Below are positions 55,200 through 63,725 of a stretch of 64,000 bases of DNA, one piece after another. Each line of letters opens with the position of its first letter. Within the stretch, counting starts at the first letter, position 1. The DNA lies in contig NZ_SDVA01000006.1 in the NCBI RefSeq assembly GCF_004153545.1, positions 1-64,000 on the forward strand. The letters are read 5' to 3'. The DNA comes from Serinicoccus sediminis (GTDB lineage: Bacteria > Actinomycetota > Actinomycetes > Actinomycetales > Dermatophilaceae). Both the position numbers and the translations under genes were made by a program. A model generated the notes under the pieces. It had not been told where the DNA came from. It saw nothing but the letters and a program-made list of their open reading frames with translations, and did no database searches.

Positions 55200-55794
55200 G
55201 GCCGGGGCGGGCGAGCCGCCCGCACACCGACCGGTCGACCACCCCCGCATCGAGGCGGCGGTCCGCGAGATCCTGCTCGCGGTCGGCGAGGACCCGGACC
55301 GGGACGGGCTGCGCGGCACGCCCGCCCGGGTCGCCCGGTCCTACGCCGAGATCTTCGCCGGGCTGCGGCAGGACCCGCGCGAGGTGCTGGGCACGACCTT
55401 CGACGTCGACCACGACGAGATGATCCTCGTCAAGGACATCGAGCTCTACAGCGTGTGCGAGCACCACCTCGTCCCCTTCCACGGCTCGGCCCACGTCGCC
55501 TACATCCCCGGGCGCGACGGCAGGGTCGTCGGGCTGTCCAAGCTGGCCCGGCTCGTCGACGTCTACGCCCGCCGCCCGCAGGTGCAGGAACGGCTGACCA
55601 CCCAGGTCGCGGACGCCCTGGTCGACCACCTCGCCCCGCGCGGCGTGCTCGTCGTCGTCGAGGCCGAGCACCTGTGCATGTCGATGCGCGGGGTGCGCCA
55701 GCCCGGGGCGCGGACCGTCACCTCCACCGTCCGCGGCCAGCTGCGCAACCAGGCCACCCGCGCCGAGGCGATGAGCCTCGTCATGGGCCGCTGA
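55177..55794 (+). CDS. folE: GTP cyclohydrolase I
   Basis: About 205 aa. First step of folate synthesis. [32 protein letters not shown] (zinc Cys and His), and [15 protein letters not shown] (second zinc Cys) are diagnostic. ATG 55177 lies inside ftsH; the first 20 residues are extra. It begins the operon folE-folP-folBK-DUF3180. Confidence 0.96.
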
Positions 55795-55801
55795 GGCCGT
55801 C

Positions 55802-56644
55802 GTGACGCGGCAGCACACCTCGATCATGGGCGTGGTCAACGTCACCCCCGACTCCTTCAGCGACGGGGGTCGCTTCACGGACGTCGACGCGGCGGTCGCC
55901 CGTGGTCGGGAGCTCGCCGCTGCCGGCGCCGACGTCGTCGACGTCGGCGGCGAGTCGACCCGGCCCGGCAGCAGCCGGCCCGAGGAGCAGGAGGAGCGCG
56001 AGCGGGTGCTCCCGGTCGTCTCCGCCCTCGCGCAGCTGGGGTATGCCGTGTCCGTCGACACCATGCGCGCGTCCGTGGCGCAGGCCGCCCTGGAGGCGGG
56101 GGCGGTCCTCGTCAACGACGTGTCCGGAGGGCTGGGGGACCCGGAGATGGGGCCGATGGTCGCCCAGACCGGCGCCCGGTACGTCGTCATGCACTGGCGC
56201 GGGCTGCTGAGCGACCCCGCTGCCACCCACCACTACGACGACGTCGTGGGGGAGGTCTGCGCCGAGCTCACCGACCGGGTCGACGTGCTCCTGGGCCACG
56301 GGGTGCGGGAGGAGCAGCTGGTCCTGGACCCGGGGCTCGGCTTCTCCAAGGACGCCGGTCACAACTGGGCCCTGCTGGCCGGGCTGGACCGCGTCGTCGC
56401 CCTGGGTCTGCCGGTGCTCGTCGGGGCCTCCCGCAAGCGGTTCCTGGGCCGGCTGCCGGCCCGGCCGGGGGAGGCGCTCCCGGACGAGCCCAGCGCGCCG
56501 CAGGAGCGTGACGCCGCGACCGCCGCCACGAGCCTGCTCGCCGCGCAGGCCGGGGCCTGGGCGGTGCGCGTGCACGAGGTGGCGCCGACCCGCGACGCGC
56601 TGGCCGTGTGGGAGCTCGTGGAGGAGGCCCGCGGTGCGCGGTGA
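55802..56644 (+). CDS. folP: Dihydropteroate synthase
   Basis: About 280 aa. It joins dihydropterin pyrophosphate with p-aminobenzoate; target of sulfonamides. IMGVVNVTPDSFSDGGRF, VDVGGESTRPGS and the final VRVHEVAPTRDALAV are hallmark segments. GTG 55802 is 7 nt after folE's stop. The 3' end overlaps folBK by 11 nt. Confidence 0.95.
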   Translation: MTRQHTSIMGVVNVTPDSFSDGGRFTDVDAAVARGRELAAAGADVVDVGGESTRPGSSRPEEQEERERVLPVVSALAQLGYAVSVDTMRASVAQAALEAGAVLVNDVSGGLGDPEMGPMVAQTGARYVVMHWRGLLSDPAATHHYDDVVGEVCAELTDRVDVLLGHGVREEQLVLDPGLGFSKDAGHNWALLAGLDRVVALGLPVLVGASRKRFLGRLPARPGEALPDEPSAPQERDAATAATSLLAAQAGAWAVRVHEVAPTRDALAVWELVEEARGAR

Positions 56645-57533
56645 CCTCATCCGCCTCACCGGGGTGCGGGCCCGCGGGCACCACGGGGTGTTCGCGCACG
56701 AGCGCCGCGACGGGCAGGACTTCGTCGTGGACGTGACCATGGAGGTCGACCTCGCCCCCGCGGGCGCCAGCGACGAGCTCAGCAGGACGGTCGACTACGG
56801 CGCGGTGGCCGCCGACGTCGTCGCCGTGGTCCAGGGCGAGCCGCGCGACCTCGTCGAGACGGTCGCCGAGGAGATCGCCGCGCGCGTGCTGGCGCGCCCC
56901 CTCGTCGAGTCCGTCGAGGTCACCGTGCACAAGCCGCAGGCACCCGTGGGGGTGCCCTTCCACGACGTCGCCGTGGTGGTGCGTCGGCGCACGGACGTGC
57001 CCGTCGTCATCGCGCTGGGGGCCAACCTGCCCGGCCCGGACGGGGCGGAGCCGGCGCAGACGGTCCGGCACGCCGCCCAGCGGCTGCGCCGGCTGCGGGG
57101 CCTGCGCGGTGTGCGGGTGTCCCGTTCCTTCCGGACCGCCCCGGTGGGTGGGGAGGCTGTCGCCGGGCAGCCGGACTACGTCAACGCGGTCGCCGTGGGC
57201 CGCACCAGCCTGGCGCCCGCCTCGCTGCTCGCGGCCCTGCACCGGGTGGAGGACGACCTCGGCCGCACCCGGGACGTGCGGTGGGGGGCGCGGACCCTCG
57301 ACCTCGACCTCGTGCAGTACGGCGACCCCGCCACCGGCGCCGACGTGCGCAGCCACGACCCGGAGATCACGCTGCCGCACCCGCGGGCCCACGAGCGTGC
57401 CTTCGTCCTCGTCCCCTGGGCCGACCTCGACCCCGGGGCGAGCCTGCGCGTCGGCGAGGGCGTCGTGCTGGTGCGCGACCTCATACCCGCTGCTGCGGAG
57501 CAGCCCGTCGCACCGGTCGAGGAGACCGGGTGA
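56634..57533 (+). CDS. Fused dihydroneopterin aldolase / HPPK
   Basis: About 299 aa, two enzymes in one chain. Residues about 1-120 are dihydroneopterin aldolase (FolB): LTGVRARGHHGVFAHERRDGQDFVVDV and RTVDYGAVA. Residues about 123-285 are 6-hydroxymethyl-dihydropterin pyrophosphokinase (FolK): VVIALGANLP and WGARTLDLDLVQYGD with LPHPRAHERAFVLVPWADL. No stop or frame change separates them; the join has the sequence VRRRTDVPVV. GTG 56634 lies inside folP. The stop overlaps the next start (GTGA). Confidence 0.93.
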   Translation: MRGDLIRLTGVRARGHHGVFAHERRDGQDFVVDVTMEVDLAPAGASDELSRTVDYGAVAADVVAVVQGEPRDLVETVAEEIAARVLARPLVESVEVTVHKPQAPVGVPFHDVAVVVRRRTDVPVVIALGANLPGPDGAEPAQTVRHAAQRLRRLRGLRGVRVSRSFRTAPVGGEAVAGQPDYVNAVAVGRTSLAPASLLAALHRVEDDLGRTRDVRWGARTLDLDLVQYGDPATGADVRSHDPEITLPHPRAHERAFVLVPWADLDPGASLRVGEGVVLVRDLIPAAAEQPVAPVEETG

Positions 57534-58033
57534 GCGGGCAGGACGGCGTGCGGGGCGGGACGGGTGCCGTCGTGGCCGTGCTCAGCGGCATGGCCAGCTG
57601 GTTGCTGCTGCAGGTGGTGCGCTCGCTCGGCGGCGGCTACCCGACGATCTCGTGGATCGGCCTGGTGCCGCTCGTCGCCGTCGCGCTGCTCGTGCTCGTC
57701 ATGTGCTGGCAGATCCGCCGCTACCTGCAGGGCCGGGGGGGCCTGCGCCCGTCCCCGCAACGCGGTCGCGGCACCCTCGTCGGGGCACAGGCGGCGGCGC
57801 TGGGTGGCGCCGCGCTGCTGGGCTGGTATGCCGCGAACGCCCTGGTCCACCTGCCGAACGCCGACGTCCCCAGCGAGCGGGCGCAGCTGGTGTGGGGTCT
57901 CGTGCACGCCGCCGTGGCGCTCGGGCTGTCGGTGGCCGGCTACCTCGGCCAGGCGTGGTGCCGGATCCCGCCGACCGAGCACGACGACGACGATGACGAC
58001 GGGGTCGGCGACGGCGACCTCGCCTACGGCTGA
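57530..58033 (+). CDS. DUF3180-type membrane protein
   Basis: About 167 aa. Four hydrophobic helices: VVAVLSGMASWLLLQVV, IGLVPLVAVALLVLVMCW, a third in GAQAAALGGAALLGWYAANAL and a fourth near LVHAAVALGLSVAGYLG. The tail is Asp-rich (HDDDDDDGVGDGD). It is regularly the gene after folK in actinobacteria; function unknown. GTG 57530 overlaps folBK's stop. Confidence 0.85.
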   Translation: MSGQDGVRGGTGAVVAVLSGMASWLLLQVVRSLGGGYPTISWIGLVPLVAVALLVLVMCWQIRRYLQGRGGLRPSPQRGRGTLVGAQAAALGGAALLGWYAANALVHLPNADVPSERAQLVWGLVHAAVALGLSVAGYLGQAWCRIPPTEHDDDDDDGVGDGDLAYG

Positions 58034-58096
58034 CGGCCGGCCGGAAGCCCACCGGGTCTGCGGGCGGACGTGCCGGTCCTGCCCACCTACCCTTCG

Positions 58097-58138
58097 GGAC
58101 ATCGCTTTCTGGGGAACGGGTCCCAGAAAGCGATGTCC
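58097..58138. terminator. Perfect 17-bp stem hairpin between convergent genes
   Basis: GGACATCGCTTTCTGGG (58097-58113) and its exact complement (58122-58138) enclose an 8-nt loop. It lies between the stops of DUF3180 (plus) and nuoD (minus), so it can serve both, though T runs are weak. Confidence 0.75.
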
Positions 58139-58142
58139 AGAA

Positions 58143-59312
58143 CTACTTGTCGATGTCCCCGACGACGAAGAACATCGACCCGAGGATCGCCACCATGTCG
58201 GCGACGACCGTGCCCGGCAGCATCTCGCGCAGCACCTGCACGTTGTTGAAGGACGCGGAGCGCAGCTTGAGCCGGTGCGGCACGGTGTCGCCGCGGCTGA
58301 CGAGGTAGTAGCCGTTGAAGCCCAGCGGGTTCTCCGCCGCGAACCAGTGCTCACCGGCCGGCACCTTGAGCTTCTTGGGGAGCTTCGTGCTCACCGGTCC
58401 CGCACCGAGCTCGCGCAGCCGGGCCGTGCACGCCTCGACGAGGTCGAGGCTGACCTCGACCTGCTCGGCCAGCACCTCCAGCCGGGCGTAGCAGTCACCG
58501 GCCTCCCGGGTCACCACCCGCCCGGGGCCGCCCTCGGTGAACAGCTCGGCGTAGGCGAGGTAGGGCTCGTCCCGCCGCAGGTCCACGTCCAGCCCCGAGG
58601 CGCGGGCGATGGGCCCGGACACGCCGTAGGCCAGCACCGTCTCGAGGTCGAGCACACCGACCCCGCGGGTGCGCCCCTGCAGGATCTCGTTGCCCAGCAG
58701 CAGCCCCAGCAGGTCGGGCAGCCGCCCGCGGACCGTCGCGACCGCCGCGTCGACGCGGTCCAGCCAGCCCTCGGGGAGGTCGTGCAGCAGCCCGCCGACC
58801 CGGGTGGCCATGTAGTGCATGCGGCCGCCGGAGTACTCCTCCATGACGGCCTGGATCTCCTCGCGCTCGCGGAAGGAGTAGAACATCGGGGTGATGGCGC
58901 CGAGCTCGTGCGGGTATGACCCGAGGAACATGAGGTGGTTGAGCACGCGGCCGAGCTCGCTGAGCAGGGTCCGCGTCCAGGTCGCCCGCTCGGGCACCTC
59001 CATGCCGAGCAGGTGCTCGACGGTGAGGGCCACGCCGACCTCGTTGTTGAAGGCCGAGAGCCAGTCGTGGCGGTTGGCCAGCACCATGATCTGCCGGTAG
59101 TCGCGGACCTCGAAGAGCTTCTCGGCGCCCCGGTGCATGTAGCCGATGACCGGCTCGGCCGCGGTGATGCGCTCGCCGTCGGCGGTGATGCGCAGCCGCA
59201 GGACGCCGTGCGTCGCCGGGTGCTGCGGGCCGATGTTGAGCACCATCTCGGTGGTGGACAGGCCGCCCACACCGGTGGCGCCGAGGGTCACGTCCACGTC
59301 TCGGGTGCTCAC
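58143..59312 (-). CDS. nuoD: NADH-quinone oxidoreductase subunit D homologue (stand-alone)
   Basis: About 389 aa. The 49-kDa subunit family of complex I, related to hydrogenase large subunits. [48 protein letters not shown] and the C-terminal [21 protein letters not shown] are typical. No other nuo gene is within reach, so it is a paralogue outside the nuo operon or a replacement copy. It follows a MidA-type methyltransferase gene by 4 nt on the same strand. TAGGGT (59319-59324, minus) ends 6 nt before GTG 59312 and overlaps that gene's stop. Confidence 0.92.
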   Translation of the reverse strand: MSTRDVDVTLGATGVGGLSTTEMVLNIGPQHPATHGVLRLRITADGERITAAEPVIGYMHRGAEKLFEVRDYRQIMVLANRHDWLSAFNNEVGVALTVEHLLGMEVPERATWTRTLLSELGRVLNHLMFLGSYPHELGAITPMFYSFREREEIQAVMEEYSGGRMHYMATRVGGLLHDLPEGWLDRVDAAVATVRGRLPDLLGLLLGNEILQGRTRGVGVLDLETVLAYGVSGPIARASGLDVDLRRDEPYLAYAELFTEGGPGRVVTREAGDCYARLEVLAEQVEVSLDLVEACTARLRELGAGPVSTKLPKKLKVPAGEHWFAAENPLGFNGYYLVSRGDTVPHRLKLRSASFNNVQVLREMLPGTVVADMVAILGSMFFVVGDIDK

Positions 59313-59316
59313 GCCC

Positions 59317-60366
59317 TCACCCTATGCCCGGGTCGCGCCCGTCACCGGGCTGCGCACCGACCGGCACCAGCAGCCACCAGAAGTCGCCCAGCGCACCGCT
59401 GGTGAGGGTGGTGAGGGCCGCCCGGCGGGCCAACGCGTCGAGGTATGCCTGGGGGTCGGTCCGCGCGAGGGCGTGCGGCACCGGCGGGCCGGGGTCGCCC
59501 AGCAGGTCGTGCAGGACCTCGCGCTGGCGGACGAGCTGCGGCGGGTCCGTCGCCGGGCTGGTGCCGAGGGAGGCGAGGAGGGCGTCCACCGCGACGTGGG
59601 CGGTGAGGTCGCAGGTGCCGTCCGGCACCGGGGTGACCTCGCGGCCGGCGCGGAAGCCGGTGAGGGTGCCGCCCCGCGGCCGGTCGTCCGCGGTGTGGCC
59701 GTAGTCGACCACCACCACCAGGCCGCTGCGCACCCGGCCCAGGAGGTCGGCCAGCGCGGCCTCGCGGGGCCGGCCCACCTCGCCACGCCGGTCCGGGGCG
59801 CGATCCTCGGCCCGGCCAGGCCCGTCGTCGAGCCAGCGGCGCACCCAGGCGAGGTCCTCGCCGTGCACGACCGGGCCGAGCTCCTCGGTGCCGTCCGGGG
59901 CGACGTCGAGCGAGCGCCATACCCCGGCGTCGTCGCGGGCGACCACCGGGCAGGGCACGACGTCGAGCCACTCGTGCGCCACCACCAGCGTCCGCTCGAG
60001 GTCACGGAGGCCGCGGGGCAGGGCCGCGCCACCGGGGGAGACCAGCCAGGCGTCCACCTCGAGCGTCGACGGCCGGGGGACGACGTCGACCCCGGTGAGG
60101 TGCAGGGACGCGTCGAGGGTGCGGACCTGCGCCAGCAGCTCGCCGCGCCCGCAGCCGACGTCGACGACCCGGTCGCACCCGTGGCGGTGCGCCAGGGCGA
60201 CGACCGCCTCGGCGAGCAGCGGGCCTGCCCCCGGGATGCCCCGGGCGGAGGTCGCGAAGTGCGCGGCGGGCGCTCCCTGCCGGTAGAACCCGTCGGCCGC
60301 GTAGAGCGCCTCCTGCCACGCCCGGTCCCAGGGCGTCGCGCTGTCGGGAGGTGCCGGGGCGCTCAT
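59317..60366 (-). CDS. MidA/NDUFAF7-like SAM-dependent methyltransferase
   Basis: About 349 aa. The N-terminus [25 protein letters not shown] is the substrate-side start of MidA proteins. The cofactor loop is [15 protein letters not shown], followed by [16 protein letters not shown] (the NE.LDALP-like motif, here HEWLDVVP) and [22 protein letters not shown]. In mitochondria the family member NDUFAF7 methylates an arginine of NDUFS2, the NuoD homologue. Here the gene is directly upstream of nuoD, 4 nt apart, supporting a substrate link (inference). It is divergent from the CaCA gene, with 19 bp between starts. Confidence 0.82.
   Translation of the reverse strand: MSAPAPPDSATPWDRAWQEALYAADGFYRQGAPAAHFATSARGIPGAGPLLAEAVVALAHRHGCDRVVDVGCGRGELLAQVRTLDASLHLTGVDVVPRPSTLEVDAWLVSPGGAALPRGLRDLERTLVVAHEWLDVVPCPVVARDDAGVWRSLDVAPDGTEELGPVVHGEDLAWVRRWLDDGPGRAEDRAPDRRGEVGRPREAALADLLGRVRSGLVVVVDYGHTADDRPRGGTLTGFRAGREVTPVPDGTCDLTAHVAVDALLASLGTSPATDPPQLVRQREVLHDLLGDPGPPVPHALARTDPQAYLDALARRAALTTLTSGALGDFWWLLVPVGAQPGDGRDPGIG
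59319..59324 (-). promoter_or_regulatory. -10 element TAGGGT overlapping the midA stop codon
   Basis: TAGGGT on the minus strand ends exactly 6 nt before GTG 59312 of nuoD; its last bases are part of the upstream gene's TGA. Confidence 0.5.
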
Positions 60367-60371
60367 CGCAC

Positions 60372-60377
60372 TAGGGT
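60372..60377 (+). promoter_or_regulatory. -10 element TAGGGT for the CaCA antiporter gene
   Basis: TAGGGT ends 8 nt before GTG 60386. Confidence 0.45.
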
Positions 60378-60385
60378 GCCGCATC

Positions 60386-61510
60386 GTGGACCTTCTCGAC
60401 ATCGCCCGGATCGTGGGCGGCCTCGTCCTGCTCGTCGTGGGGGGCGAGCTCCTCGTGCGCGGGGCCTCCAACCTCGCCTCCCGCCTCGGCCTGAGCCCGC
60501 TGGTCGTCGGCCTGACCGTGGTGTCGGTCGCGACCTCGGCACCCGAGTTCGCGGTCACCGTCGGCGCGGTGCTCGGCGGCCAGCCCGAGCTCGCGGTCGG
60601 CAATGTCGTGGGCTCCAACATCGCCAACATCCTGCTCATCCTCGGCATCGCGGCGCTGGTGCTGCCGCTCGCCGTGCGCGAGCAGCTGGTGCGGATCGAC
60701 GTCCCCGTCATGATCGGCCTCTCCGTCGCGCTGCTGCTCGTCGCGCGGGACGGGAGCATCTCCACCGTCGAGGGTCTCGTGCTGCTCACGGCGATGGTCG
60801 CGCACACCGTCCTCACCGTCGTCGTCAGCCGTCGGGCGCAGCGCCGTGAGCTGCGCAAGCGTCGCGCGCCCGCGGCCCGCGAGGGCGAGCCGATGAAGGT
60901 CCTCCCGGCCCTCGGCCTGGTGGTCGGCGGGGTCGCGCTCCTCGTGCTCGGGGCGAACCTGCTGGTCGCGGGTGCGGTGAACATCGCCGAGGCGCTCGGG
61001 GTCAGCGGCCTGGTGGTCGGGCTCACCGTGGTGGCCGTCGGCACCTCGCTGCCCGAGCTGGCGGCCTCGGTCATCGCCGCGGTGCGCGGCGAGCGCGACC
61101 TCGCGGTCGGCAATGTCGTCGGCAGCTGCATCGCCAACATCGGCCTCGTGCTGGGGGTGCCCGCGATCATCTCCTCCGGCGGGCTCCCGGTGCCCTTCCC
61201 GGCCATCGCCTTCGACATCCCGCTCATGGTCGCCGCCTCGGTCGCGCTCGCGCCGGTGGTCTTCACCGGCTTCACCGTGAACCGCTGGGAGGGTGGTCTG
61301 TTCGTGCTGCTGTACGCCGCCTACACCGCTTTCGTCGTGCTCAACGCGACCCGGCACGAGGCGCTGCAGGGCTTCGAGGTCGTCATGGTCATCTTCGTCC
61401 TGCCGCTCGTCGGCCTGACCCTGCTCGTCACCGCGACCTACGAGGTCGGCGTGCTCACCGAGCGGCGCCGGGTGCGCGAGAAGGTGGCCGCGGGCGAGCC
61501 CGTGCCGTGA
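60386..61510 (+). CDS. Calcium/sodium antiporter (CaCA, YrbG-like)
   Basis: About 374 aa, about 10 membrane helices in two inverted halves. The alpha repeats are visible: VSVATSAPEFAVTVG with AVGNVVGSNIANILLILG, and VAVGTSLPELAASV with AVGNVVGSCIANIGLVLG. The paired Glu residues (APE, LPE) are the cation ligands. The first repeat has Ala where GTS is usual. It exports Ca2+ against Na+ or H+. A Lys/Arg-rich loop (SRRAQRRELRKRRA) joins the halves. Confidence 0.93.
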   Translation: MDLLDIARIVGGLVLLVVGGELLVRGASNLASRLGLSPLVVGLTVVSVATSAPEFAVTVGAVLGGQPELAVGNVVGSNIANILLILGIAALVLPLAVREQLVRIDVPVMIGLSVALLLVARDGSISTVEGLVLLTAMVAHTVLTVVVSRRAQRRELRKRRAPAAREGEPMKVLPALGLVVGGVALLVLGANLLVAGAVNIAEALGVSGLVVGLTVVAVGTSLPELAASVIAAVRGERDLAVGNVVGSCIANIGLVLGVPAIISSGGLPVPFPAIAFDIPLMVAASVALAPVVFTGFTVNRWEGGLFVLLYAAYTAFVVLNATRHEALQGFEVVMVIFVLPLVGLTLLVTATYEVGVLTERRRVREKVAAGEPVP

Positions 61511-61559
61511 TGTCGTTTTCCTGCTAGACCGCGTGCTTCGGGTGCCGCACCATGGAGGA

Positions 61560-63155
61560 GTGCGCACCTCCCGCCTCCACCTCGACCACGACCGCTGCGC
61601 TGCGGCCGTGCGCAGCAGGGACCCCCGCTTCGACGGCTGGTTCGTCACCGGGGTGCTGAGCACCGGCATCTACTGCCGGCCCAGCTGCCCGGCCATCACC
61701 CCCCGGGTGCGCAACATGCGCTTCTACCCCAGCGCGGCGGCGGCCCAGGGCGCCGGGTTCCGCGCCTGCAAGAGGTGCCTGCCGGACGCCACCCCCGGGT
61801 CGCCGGAGTGGCACGTCCGCGGGGACGTCGTGGCCCGGGCGGTGCGGCTGGTCGCGGACGGGGTGGTGGACCGGGAGGGCGTCGGGGGGCTCGCCACCCG
61901 GCTCGGCTACTCCGTGCGGCAGCTGGAGCGGCTCGTGCATGCCGAGCTGGGCGCCGGTCCGCTGGCCCTGGCGCGGGCGCAGCGGGCCCAGGCCGCCCGC
62001 CTGCTCGTCGAGGGCACCGGCCTGTCCATGGTCGACATCGCCCACGCCGCCGGCTTCTCCAGCACCCGCTCCTTCAACGCGACGGTGCGCGAGGTGTATG
62101 CCGCCTCGCCCTCCGAGCTGCGCGCGGCCGCGGCGCGCCGCAAGGGGACCGGGTCGGGATCGACGGCGGGCGGGTCGGGTGCCACGGGGGCGGGGGCCCC
62201 GGTGACCATCTCCCTCCGGCTGCCCTTCCGCCCGCCGCTGCACGTGCCCAGCCTCTTCGGCCACCTGGTCGCGACCTCGGTCCGCGGGCTGGAGGACTGG
62301 TCGGACGGGGAGCTGACCCGCGCCGTGCGGCTGCCCGGTGGGCCGGCGCTGCTGGTGCTGCGCCCGGGCGACGAGGGGGAGCGGCACGTGCACGTCACCC
62401 TGCGGCTCACCGAGGTGGCCGACCTCGGTGCCGCCATCGGCCGCTGCCGCCGTCTCCTCGACCTCGACGCCGACCCGGTCGCCGTCGACGAGCACCTCGG
62501 GGCCGACCCGGCGCTGGCGCCGCTCGTCCGCGACCACCCGGGGGTGCGGCTGCCGGGAACCGTCGACGCCGGCGAGCTGGCGCTGCGGGTGGTCCTCAGC
62601 CAGCAGGTCTCCACGGCCGCCGCGGGCACGCACACGGCCCGGCTCGTCCGGGCGCTCGGCACGCCGCTGCCGGAGCCGATGAGCGGCCGGGTGACCCACC
62701 TCTTCCCGACCCCGGCCCAGGTCGCCGCGGCAGACGCGGAGGACCTCCCGGCCATGCCGGCCTCCCGGCAGCGGACGCTGCGCACGGTCGCGCAGGCGCT
62801 GGCCGAGGGCGGCCTGCGGCTCGACCAGGGGACGGACTGGCAGGAGGCGCGCGAGTCCCTGCTCGCGCTCCCCGGCGTCGGCCCGTGGACGGCCGAGATG
62901 GTCCTGCTGCGCGGGCTCGGCGACCCGGACGCCTTCCCGGCGACCGACCTGGGGGTCAAGGTCACCGCGGCCGCCGCCGGCCTGCCGACCGGCCCCCGGC
63001 TCATCGGGCACGCCGAGCACTGGCGGCCCTGGCGCAGCTACGCCACCGCCGTCCTCTGGGCCGCCTCGGACCACGCGGCCGCCCGCCTGCCCACGCACGC
63101 GCCCCCGCCCCGCCCGGGCGACGGCATACCCCCCACCACCCAGGAGACAGCATGA
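61560..63155 (+). CDS. Ada metal-binding/AraC-HTH/AlkA fusion DNA repair protein
   Basis: About 531 aa. Three parts: an Ada N-terminal zinc domain (GIYCRPSCPA and FRACKRCLPD, four Cys), an AraC-type HTH (about residues 95-185, GLATRLGYSVRQLERLVHAELG), and an AlkA 3-methyladenine glycosylase (about 205-500) with helix-hairpin-helix LPGVGPWTAEMV and catalytic Asp in ATDLGV. It senses methyl phosphotriesters, activates repair genes and removes alkylated bases. The start is uncertain: GTG 61560 fits family N-termini (RTSRLHLDHDRCAAAV), GTG 61533 is the longest. Its stop overlaps the next start (ATGA). Confidence 0.9.
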   Translation: MRTSRLHLDHDRCAAAVRSRDPRFDGWFVTGVLSTGIYCRPSCPAITPRVRNMRFYPSAAAAQGAGFRACKRCLPDATPGSPEWHVRGDVVARAVRLVADGVVDREGVGGLATRLGYSVRQLERLVHAELGAGPLALARAQRAQAARLLVEGTGLSMVDIAHAAGFSSTRSFNATVREVYAASPSELRAAAARRKGTGSGSTAGGSGATGAGAPVTISLRLPFRPPLHVPSLFGHLVATSVRGLEDWSDGELTRAVRLPGGPALLVLRPGDEGERHVHVTLRLTEVADLGAAIGRCRRLLDLDADPVAVDEHLGADPALAPLVRDHPGVRLPGTVDAGELALRVVLSQQVSTAAAGTHTARLVRALGTPLPEPMSGRVTHLFPTPAQVAAADAEDLPAMPASRQRTLRTVAQALAEGGLRLDQGTDWQEARESLLALPGVGPWTAEMVLLRGLGDPDAFPATDLGVKVTAAAAGLPTGPRLIGHAEHWRPWRSYATAVLWAASDHAAARLPTHAPPPRPGDGIPPTTQETA

Positions 63156-63655
63156 CCGTCCACCTCACCACCGACTCGCCCGTCGGGCCCCTGCGCCTGG
63201 TCAGCGACGGAGAGCAGCTCACCGGGGTCTTCTTCGCCGAGCACCGGCACGCCCCCGACGACCTCGGCGCCGAGGTCGACGAGGCGCAGGCCCCCCCGGT
63301 GCTGCGGGAGACCGTGCGGCAGCTGCGGGAGTACTTCGCGGGCGAGCGCACGGACTTCGACCTGCCGACCGGCGCCCCGGGCACCGACTTCCAGCAGCGG
63401 GTCTGGGCCCGGCTGCGGGACATCCCCTACGGCCGGACCTGGTCCTACGGCGAGCTGGCGCGGGCCCTCGGCCGGCCCGGGGCGGCGCGGGCCGTCGGTC
63501 TGGCCAACGGTCGCAACCCGCTGTCGATCGTCGTGCCCTGCCACCGCGTGGTCGGTGCGGACGGCGCGATCACCGGCTACGGCGGCGGAATGGAGCGCAA
63601 GCAGCTGCTGCTGGACCTCGAGCGGTCGCGGACCGCCCCCACCCTGCCCGTCTGA
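63152..63655 (+). CDS. ogt: Methylated-DNA-protein-cysteine methyltransferase
   Basis: 167 aa. It transfers the methyl group from O6-methylguanine to its own Cys in [58 protein letters not shown] is the DNA-binding part. ATG 63152 overlaps the glycosylase stop, so the two alkylation-repair genes are cotranscribed. Together with the Ada/AlkA fusion this reconstitutes the adaptive response in two proteins. Confidence 0.95.
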   Translation: MTVHLTTDSPVGPLRLVSDGEQLTGVFFAEHRHAPDDLGAEVDEAQAPPVLRETVRQLREYFAGERTDFDLPTGAPGTDFQQRVWARLRDIPYGRTWSYGELARALGRPGAARAVGLANGRNPLSIVVPCHRVVGADGAITGYGGGMERKQLLLDLERSRTAPTLPV

Positions 63656-63713
63656 GCGGGGTCGACGGCGGGGCGTCGCGCGACGCGATGCCGGTGGTGC
63701 GCCCGGCGCCGAC

Positions 63714-63719
63714 TACCCT
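63714..63719 (+). promoter_or_regulatory. -10 element TACCCT (leaderless start of lysS)
   Basis: TACCCT ends exactly 6 nt before GTG 63726. Confidence 0.55.
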
Positions 63720-63725
63720 GGGAGG

